A stretch of DNA of 44,622 bases from a virus, in IMG/VR virus record IMGVR_UViG_3300047446_000146, positions 1-44,622 of that record. One strand, given 5' to 3'. The notes under the pieces were generated by a model. The model did not search any database, was not told the origin of the DNA, and was given only the letters and a program-made list of their open reading frames with translations. The first letter of the stretch is position 1. The number at the start of each line of letters is the position of its first letter. Below, piece by piece: positions 40,012 to 44,622 of the stretch. The position numbers and the translations under genes are program-made.

Positions 40012-40343
40012 GCAGCTTCGATAGGTAGCCACTGCCTTCCCAGTTAGCGAGCAATAGGAGATACCGCCATGAAGTAGATCAACGATCCACCTGTGTGTCG
40101 CAGAAAGCCTGAAGCCTGCGACCAACACTCTTACAGGCAGCGGAAAGCAGGGCCGTCGATGTCACCGCGCATTGGCCGGAAGGTAGGCCCACCCCTCGCA
40201 GCACATCGGAACAGTGCCCGCACATGCGGAACCCCTACCCCACAACGACCGTATCGACAGGTGCCCGCGTGCTTCACGGCACGGGCTTGGTCACCTGCGC
40301 GGGCATCTGATCAATGCGGTCTCAGCTCGCCACGGGGGCGACC

Positions 40344-40574
40344 ATGGACGAATTCCAACGCAGACGTTTTGAAAATCTTCTCGCCCGAGCGCAGAAACCA
40401 GAGTTCTCCCTGGTGGCGCGCGAACTCATTGCCCGAGCCTTCGGCTGGATTGAGGGCTTGCTTGAGGGGAATGTCATCAGCCCCACCGATTACTCCGATC
40501 TGTTCCGCGAAATAGCCCATGTCGAAGCTGTGATCTACGCCCAGACAAATGGGCGGCCGAGCGTCGCGTCATGA
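40344..40574 (+). CDS. Early hypothetical helical protein
   Basis: 76 aa from the ATG at 40344 (weak GGGGGCG; an ATG ten codons earlier is possible). MDEFQRRRFENLLARAQKPE, then FSLVARELIARAFGWIEGLL and DYSDLFREIAHVEAVIYAQT suggest three helices. Coupled to the next gene by ATGA. No family is recognised. Confidence 0.62.
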   Translation: MDEFQRRRFENLLARAQKPEFSLVARELIARAFGWIEGLLEGNVISPTDYSDLFREIAHVEAVIYAQTNGRPSVAS

Positions 40575-40810
40575 GCACCAGTTACGCGGATAGTGCCCAG
40601 GCGCGGTTAATCGACGACCGAATGGCTGGGACATCCACCGGCGGCGCCAGTGATAACTGGTTCGACGACGGTCCCGACATCTTCAGCCAGCAATGCAACG
40701 AGCGGGATGCAAAGCGTCTCGCTGCCCTACCCGGTCGTCTTCGTATCGCCATGGGGCAAATGGAGACGGCACTCGCCAAGGAGGTTCGGCATGACTACTT
40801 CACCGGTTAA
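40571..40810 (+). CDS. Early hypothetical protein
   Basis: 79 aa, starting in the preceding stop. GASDNWFDDGPDIFSQQCNE and RIAMGQMETALAKEVRHDYF are visible. Its last 20 bases overlap the next gene, whose ribosome site (AAGGAGG) lies inside it. No family is recognised. Confidence 0.62.
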   Translation: MSTSYADSAQARLIDDRMAGTSTGGASDNWFDDGPDIFSQQCNERDAKRLAALPGRLRIAMGQMETALAKEVRHDYFTG

Positions 40811-40991
40811 ATCGCTGGTCGACGAACAGCTCGAAGAGATCAGCGCACATAACTTGCGCGAGGCATACCGGCTGGCCGAGATGCGCGGCTACTACGGTCC
40901 TCCGGTTGAGCAATACGCAGAGCCTGGCTATCGCGGTCGCGTCCTGCAGGTCCTTCGCTACCGCGTTCAGCAGCAACAAACCTCGCAGTAA
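40791..40991 (+). CDS. Early hypothetical protein upstream of recT
   Basis: 66 aa from the ATG at 40791 (AAGGAGG six bases upstream). Helical: SLVDEQLEEISAHNLREAYR, LAEMRGYYGPPVEQY, and a Gln-rich end. It precedes recT by 54 bases. No family is recognised. Confidence 0.62.
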   Translation: MTTSPVKSLVDEQLEEISAHNLREAYRLAEMRGYYGPPVEQYAEPGYRGRVLQVLRYRVQQQQTSQ

Positions 40992-41045
40992 CCCCACCCT
41001 TTTCAATCGCAGCGCCCCGGTAACGGCATGGCGCAAGGAGCTTCC

Positions 41046-41933
41046 GTGTCCGCACATAACCCCGCGCCTGTGGCGCACGAGCAACAGCTTCACATCATTC
41101 CACACGCGGCGACCAGCACCAGTGCCCTCGTGCTGGACGGCGATAGTTTGGACAAGATGATGCGACTGGCTGACGTCATGGCCACCGGCCGCGCAACCTT
41201 GCCAAAGCACTTCAACGGAAACTCCGCCGACTGCTTGGCCGTGATCATGCAGTCAATGCAATGGAAGATGAACCCCTTCGCCGTCGCGCAGAAAACGCAC
41301 CTGGTGAACGGCGTCCTCGGCTACGAGGCCCAGCTCGTGAACGCCGTAATCACCACCTGCGCGCCAGTCATGGATCGCCTGCATTACGAGTGGTTTGGCG
41401 AATGGGAAAAAGTGATCGGTAAGTTCACGATCAAGACCGGCGACAAAGGTGAATATCGCGTTCCTGGCTGGAAGATGTCGGACGAAGAAGGCTTGGGCGT
41501 CAAAGTCTGGGCAACCTTTCGCGGCGAGGACGAACCTCGTGTGCTGGAACTGCTACTTGCTCAAGCCCGCACCCGCAACAGCACGCTTTGGGCAGACGAC
41601 CCACGCCAGCAACTGGCGTATCTCGCGACCAAGCGCTGGTCCCGCCTCTACTGTCCCGACGTCATTCTCGGGGTTTACAGCCCTGACGAGCTGGAGGAAA
41701 GCGCCCCGCGCGTTCGCGACGTCTCCCCGATTCGTGAGGCGGAGGCCGCCGGCCTGCAGCCCTACCCCGACGAAAAGCTCGCCGAGAACCTGCCGAAGTG
41801 GCGGAAGTCGGTCGACGAGCGCAAGTCCTCGCCCGAGCACCTGATCGCAACCATCAGCAGCAAATACACCCTGAGCGAGCAGCAGATTGAGCAGATCAAG
41901 AACCTCGCACCCATCGATGGAGTATCTGAATGA
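41046..41933 (+). CDS. recT: RecT-family single-strand annealing protein
   Basis: 295 aa from a GTG at 41046 (AAGGAG five bases upstream). An ATG at 41028 places the ribosome site inside the gene. LDKMMRLADVMATGRATLPK, MQSMQWKMNPFAVAQKTHLV, NGVLGYEAQLVNAVITTCAP and QQLAYLATKRWSRLYCPDVI are typical of RecT. It anneals complementary strands and works with the exonuclease encoded by the next gene, which starts in its stop codon. Confidence 0.92.
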   Translation: MSAHNPAPVAHEQQLHIIPHAATSTSALVLDGDSLDKMMRLADVMATGRATLPKHFNGNSADCLAVIMQSMQWKMNPFAVAQKTHLVNGVLGYEAQLVNAVITTCAPVMDRLHYEWFGEWEKVIGKFTIKTGDKGEYRVPGWKMSDEEGLGVKVWATFRGEDEPRVLELLLAQARTRNSTLWADDPRQQLAYLATKRWSRLYCPDVILGVYSPDELEESAPRVRDVSPIREAEAAGLQPYPDEKLAENLPKWRKSVDERKSSPEHLIATISSKYTLSEQQIEQIKNLAPIDGVSE

Positions 41934-43582
41934 AGATCCACAACGTAGCTCAGGGCAGCGCTGAATGGCACGCCCTCCGGGCCAAGTACTTCACCGCCTC
42001 CGAAGCCCCGGCAATGATGGGCGCTTCGAAGTATCAAAGCCGCACCGATCTGCTGACCTCGAAGAAAACCGGCATTACGCCAGAGGTAACGCCGAATCAG
42101 CAGCGCATCTTCGATAAAGGCCACGCCACCGAAGCATCGGCCCGCCCCTTGGTGGAGGTGAAGATCGGCGAGGAGCTCTACCCAATCGTCGGTACCAGCG
42201 GCAACCTATTGGCCTCGATGGACGGTGCGACGATGCTCGGCGATACGCTGTTTGAGCACAAACTCTGGAATGAGTCGCTCGTCGCCCAGGTGCGCGCCGA
42301 ACAGCTCGATCCGCATTACTACTGGCAGCTTGAGCAACAGCTGCTGGTGAGCGGCGCAGAACGTGTAATCTTTGTCTGCTCCGACGGGACCGAGCAAAAC
42401 TTCGTTTCGATGGAGTATCGCCCCGTCGCTGGGCGTGCTGAGCAACTAGTCGAAGGGTGGAAGCAGTTCGAAGCCGATCTTGCCTCTTTCGAAATGGTCA
42501 ACGTCCCGTCGATTGTCGTCGGCAAAGCGCCTGATGAGCTTCCTGCATTGCGCATTGAGCTGACCGGTATGGTCACTCAGAGCAACCTCAAAGTGTTCGA
42601 GGATTCGGCGCTGGCGGTCATCGACTCCGTGAAAACCACGCTGACGACTGATCAGGACTTCGCCGACGCCAAGAAAGCCGTTAAGTGGTGTGTCGACGTA
42701 GAAGACGCTGTAGCTGCTGCGAAAAAGCAGGCGCTGTCGCAGACGCAAACCATCGACCAACTGTTCTCTTCTCTGGATCGAATCAGCGCTCATGCCCGCG
42801 ACACCCGGCTGAAGGTCGACAAGCTCGTCAAGGCTCAAGAGCTGCTGGTGAAGACGAACATCAAGCAGAAGGCCGAAAATGCCTTGGCTGAGCACGTCGC
42901 TGCCATCAACAAAACGCTTGGTCGCGTTGTGCTGCAACCGGTAGCGTCTGACTTTGCTGGTGCGATGAAAAACAAGCGAACCATCGCCAGCCTGCAAGAT
43001 GCAGTAGACACCGAGCTGGCCCGCGCGAAGATCGAAGCCAGCCAAAAGGCCGACGCGATACGCCTCAACCTCGCCAGCCTGGCTGAACTGGCCGTGGACC
43101 ATAACTTCCTGTTCAACGACATTCAGCAGTTGGTCATGAAGGCAAACGATGACCTGGTGACGTTGATCAAGGTCCGCATCGACGAGCACAAAAAAGCCGA
43201 GGAGGACCGGCTGGAGAAACAGCGCCAGCAGATCCGCGAGGAAGAAGCAAAGAAGCTCGCCGATGCTGAAGCCGCAAAGGTTGCTGAGCAAAATAAGGCC
43301 GCTGAGCAAGCAGCACCCGCCCCATCGGCTTCGACGCCAACGCCTAAACCCCAAACTGCTGCGCGGGTATCGACGGTCGCGCCATCAGCCAAAGTGCCGC
43401 CGAAGCCGACGAAGATGGAAGCCCATGTGCCAGACCTGTCAGTCCTGGTCAAAGCCGTCTATGAAGGCCGGGCGCCTCTCTCTGTGCTCACCGTCAACTG
43501 GGGTGCACTCGACGACCTCGTTCACATCCACGGCGAAGAGTTCAGCATGGACGGGGTCGTCCTGCAGCAGGTGGCAGCATGA
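41930..43582 (+). CDS. YqaJ / lambda-exonuclease-type nuclease with long C-terminal extension
   Basis: 550 aa. Residues 1-190 are the YqaJ/Exo domain: EWHALRAKYFTASEAPAMMG, Glu68 (GHATEAS), Asp98 (ASMDG), and Glu109-His-Lys111 (LFEHK), the metal-binding catalytic set. It should resect duplex ends so RecT can anneal the strands. About 360 more residues follow: coiled coil (about 205-450), an Ala/Pro-rich linker (about 455-500) and a small C-terminal domain with MEAHVPDLSVLVKAVYEGRA. Lambda Exo is 226 aa, so the extension is notable. ATGA links to both neighbours. Confidence 0.88.
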   Translation: MKIHNVAQGSAEWHALRAKYFTASEAPAMMGASKYQSRTDLLTSKKTGITPEVTPNQQRIFDKGHATEASARPLVEVKIGEELYPIVGTSGNLLASMDGATMLGDTLFEHKLWNESLVAQVRAEQLDPHYYWQLEQQLLVSGAERVIFVCSDGTEQNFVSMEYRPVAGRAEQLVEGWKQFEADLASFEMVNVPSIVVGKAPDELPALRIELTGMVTQSNLKVFEDSALAVIDSVKTTLTTDQDFADAKKAVKWCVDVEDAVAAAKKQALSQTQTIDQLFSSLDRISAHARDTRLKVDKLVKAQELLVKTNIKQKAENALAEHVAAINKTLGRVVLQPVASDFAGAMKNKRTIASLQDAVDTELARAKIEASQKADAIRLNLASLAELAVDHNFLFNDIQQLVMKANDDLVTLIKVRIDEHKKAEEDRLEKQRQQIREEEAKKLADAEAAKVAEQNKAAEQAAPAPSASTPTPKPQTAARVSTVAPSAKVPPKPTKMEAHVPDLSVLVKAVYEGRAPLSVLTVNWGALDDLVHIHGEEFSMDGVVLQQVAA

Positions 43583-44193
43583 TCAGCCTCGAGCTGAGCA
43601 TGGTCCGCCACAACCAGCCGAAGTCGGCCGAGCTCGCCGCAGCGATGGATGAGTATCTTCGTCGCGGTGGCCAGGTATCAGAGGTCGCTGGGCCTATTCC
43701 GGCTCCACGGCCATACGGGTACCGTACTGCTCCCGCCCCAGTCGAATCGCCAGATCGCAAGCCGCTTCCGCCGCGTCGCAGCAAAAAGGAATCGATGCAG
43801 CATCTGCGCATTGTTCCGGACATCGAGGAGGCTCAGGCCAAGCCGGTGAAGCCGAAGACGCCACCGGCTGACTTGGATCGTGTTCGCGATCTGGCCAAGA
43901 CGCTCTCGCAGGGCGAAGTCGCCGAACTCACTGGAATCAGCCGCAAGCAGCTCTACACCATGGCGCGGGCTTACGGCTTCGAATTCCAGCGGGCTGCCAA
44001 TGGCGGGGCCGCGAACCTGGTGCACAACCAGAGTGACCCCGTGAAAGATGCCCGGAATGTCGAGCGCATCAAAGCCCTTCGCGATATCGGTGTAAGCCAG
44101 CGCAAGGCCGCCCAGCACATGGGCATTAGCACCAAGTACTTCCGCAGGCTTGTTCGTGACCACAAGATCGAATACCCGGCGGCCAAAAGGTGA
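43579..44193 (+). CDS. Double helix-turn-helix protein
   Basis: 204 aa, starting in the nuclease stop (an ATG seven codons later is also possible). The middle is proline-rich and basic (PDRKPLPPRRSKKES). Two HTH-like units lie in the C-terminal half: LSQGEVAELTGISRKQLYTM and VSQRKAAQHMGISTKYFRRL. A DNA-binding role is likely, possibly as early regulator or recombination accessory factor. Confidence 0.72.
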   Translation: MISLELSMVRHNQPKSAELAAAMDEYLRRGGQVSEVAGPIPAPRPYGYRTAPAPVESPDRKPLPPRRSKKESMQHLRIVPDIEEAQAKPVKPKTPPADLDRVRDLAKTLSQGEVAELTGISRKQLYTMARAYGFEFQRAANGGAANLVHNQSDPVKDARNVERIKALRDIGVSQRKAAQHMGISTKYFRRLVRDHKIEYPAAKR

Positions 44194-44284
44194 AGCGCGT
44201 CTTCAAGGCGCCACAGCAGCGCAAGCGAAACCCACAACACCACCTCCCACCAAGCGGGCTGCAGCCCATCTCGGAGAAAGCACC

Positions 44285-44622
44285 ATGCCTACCCCAACGG
44301 ATACCACCGAGTTCTTCGAAGAACTGAATGGTGGCGCCTTCGCCAGCCAGATCGGTCATGCCCTGTCCGAGGTCGCCGCTGGCGTCGTCGATCATGGTAA
44401 GGCAGGGAAGCTGGTCATCACGCTGGACTTCAGTCAGATCGGTGAATCCTACCAAGTGAAGATCAAGCACAAGCTCGACTACAAAGTGCCGACCAAGCGC
44501 GGCACCCGTAGCGAGAACACCAGCCTCGACACGCCAATGCATGTCGGTACCGGCGGAAAAATCTCTCTGTTCCAGGAGAAGCACGACCAGCTGTTCACGC
44601 GTGACGAAGCTCCCATCAAGCC
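44285..44622 (+). CDS. Early hypothetical protein (3' end cut by window)
   Basis: At least 112 aa. The ATG has GGAG eight bases upstream. TPTDTTEFFEELNGGAFASQ, then GKLVITLDFSQIGESYQVKI and KHKLDYKVPTKRGTRSENTS suggest a beta-rich domain. No stop before the right edge. Similar proteins occur in other siphophage recombination operons, function unknown to me. Confidence 0.65.
   Translation, partial: MPTPTDTTEFFEELNGGAFASQIGHALSEVAAGVVDHGKAGKLVITLDFSQIGESYQVKIKHKLDYKVPTKRGTRSENTSLDTPMHVGTGGKISLFQEKHDQLFTRDEAPIK

Larger units (their letters stand above)
39510..40343. other. Long gene-poor, structured interval in the early operon
   Basis: Over 800 bases with no convincing plus-strand gene. It contains hairpins (CTGCGCT/AGCGCAG near 39520; GCCCGcGTGC/GCACGGGC at 40263-40286), a 13-bp inverted repeat spanning 39909-40011, a two-codon reading frame with a strong ribosome site (40069-40077) and a doubtful minus-strand gene (39597-39767). 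It may hold non-coding RNAs or decayed early genes. Confidence 0.55.

Noticed and set aside
39775-40128. 117-codon minus-strand frame in the gene-poor early interval
   Set aside because: No ribosome site at any start, odd composition, and it crosses the inverted repeat.
42446-43354. 302-codon minus-strand frame opposite the exonuclease
   Set aside because: Antisense of the coiled-coil region of a clear gene; no start signals.
44190-44327. Short GTG frame between the double-HTH gene and the last gene
   Set aside because: The GTG lies directly on AAAAGG with no spacing, and the product is Pro/Gln/Arg-rich and overlaps the next gene.

Overview
The window looks like most of a temperate, lambda-like siphovirus genome, probably a prophage of Pseudomonas or a close relative. 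That host is an inference from GC-rich sequence and from the mix of families: DUF4055 portal, DUF2280 small terminase, P22-type coat protein and lambda-type tail genes. No integrase, att site, endolysin, tRNA or CRISPR array is visible. The window cuts the tail-tip gene at the left edge and an early gene at the right edge.

Layout, left to right. 1-26263 is the late structural operon on the minus strand, read from right to left: terminase (TerS, TerL), portal, Mu-F-like head protein, scaffold, coat, head completion, tail tube, the G/G-T frameshift chaperones, tape measure, and tail-tip genes M, L, K, I, J. Accessory genes interrupt this operon. A cargo block of about 4.4 kb (5345-9707) separates K from I, and a one-gene plus-strand moron sits at 17703-18017. 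Several intrinsic terminators lie inside the operon, so late transcription must pass terminators or restart inside it.

26294-30325 is a late/accessory segment: a putative metallopeptidase, a pair of tiny related beta-helix-like proteins, two holin-like membrane proteins, a plus-strand HicAB toxin-antitoxin with a PD-(D/E)XK-like nuclease gene, and a small membrane protein. 30405-34790 is the replication/nin region on the minus strand: a Q-position gene, ninG, a ninB broken by a stop codon, a C39-like protease fold, a DnaC-type loader, an O-type initiator with origin iterons inside the gene, and CII.

35075-38790 is the immunity region. Cro (minus) and CI (plus) flank three 13-bp operators of the type TAACCGSCGGTTA, and two more copies lie at 38749-38785. 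The two operator clusters bracket CI and a three-gene, A+T-richer operon in the place of lambda rexAB: a GHKL-type ATPase, a DUF4325 STAS-like protein and a one-TM protein. This is the best candidate for an undescribed prophage-encoded exclusion or defence system. At the far cluster, two divergent promoters share the operators. One is the PL equivalent. The other drives a small gene that runs head-on toward the rex-position operon.

38790-44622 is the plus-strand early operon: a long structured leader with a boxA motif, small early genes, a structured gene-poor interval, RecT, a long YqaJ/lambda-exonuclease-type nuclease, and a double-HTH protein. In the lysogen CI would silence both outward promoters while CI, the ATPase/STAS/TM operon and the plus-strand morons stay on. 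After induction the early operons supply recombination and replication, and the late minus-strand operon builds the particle.
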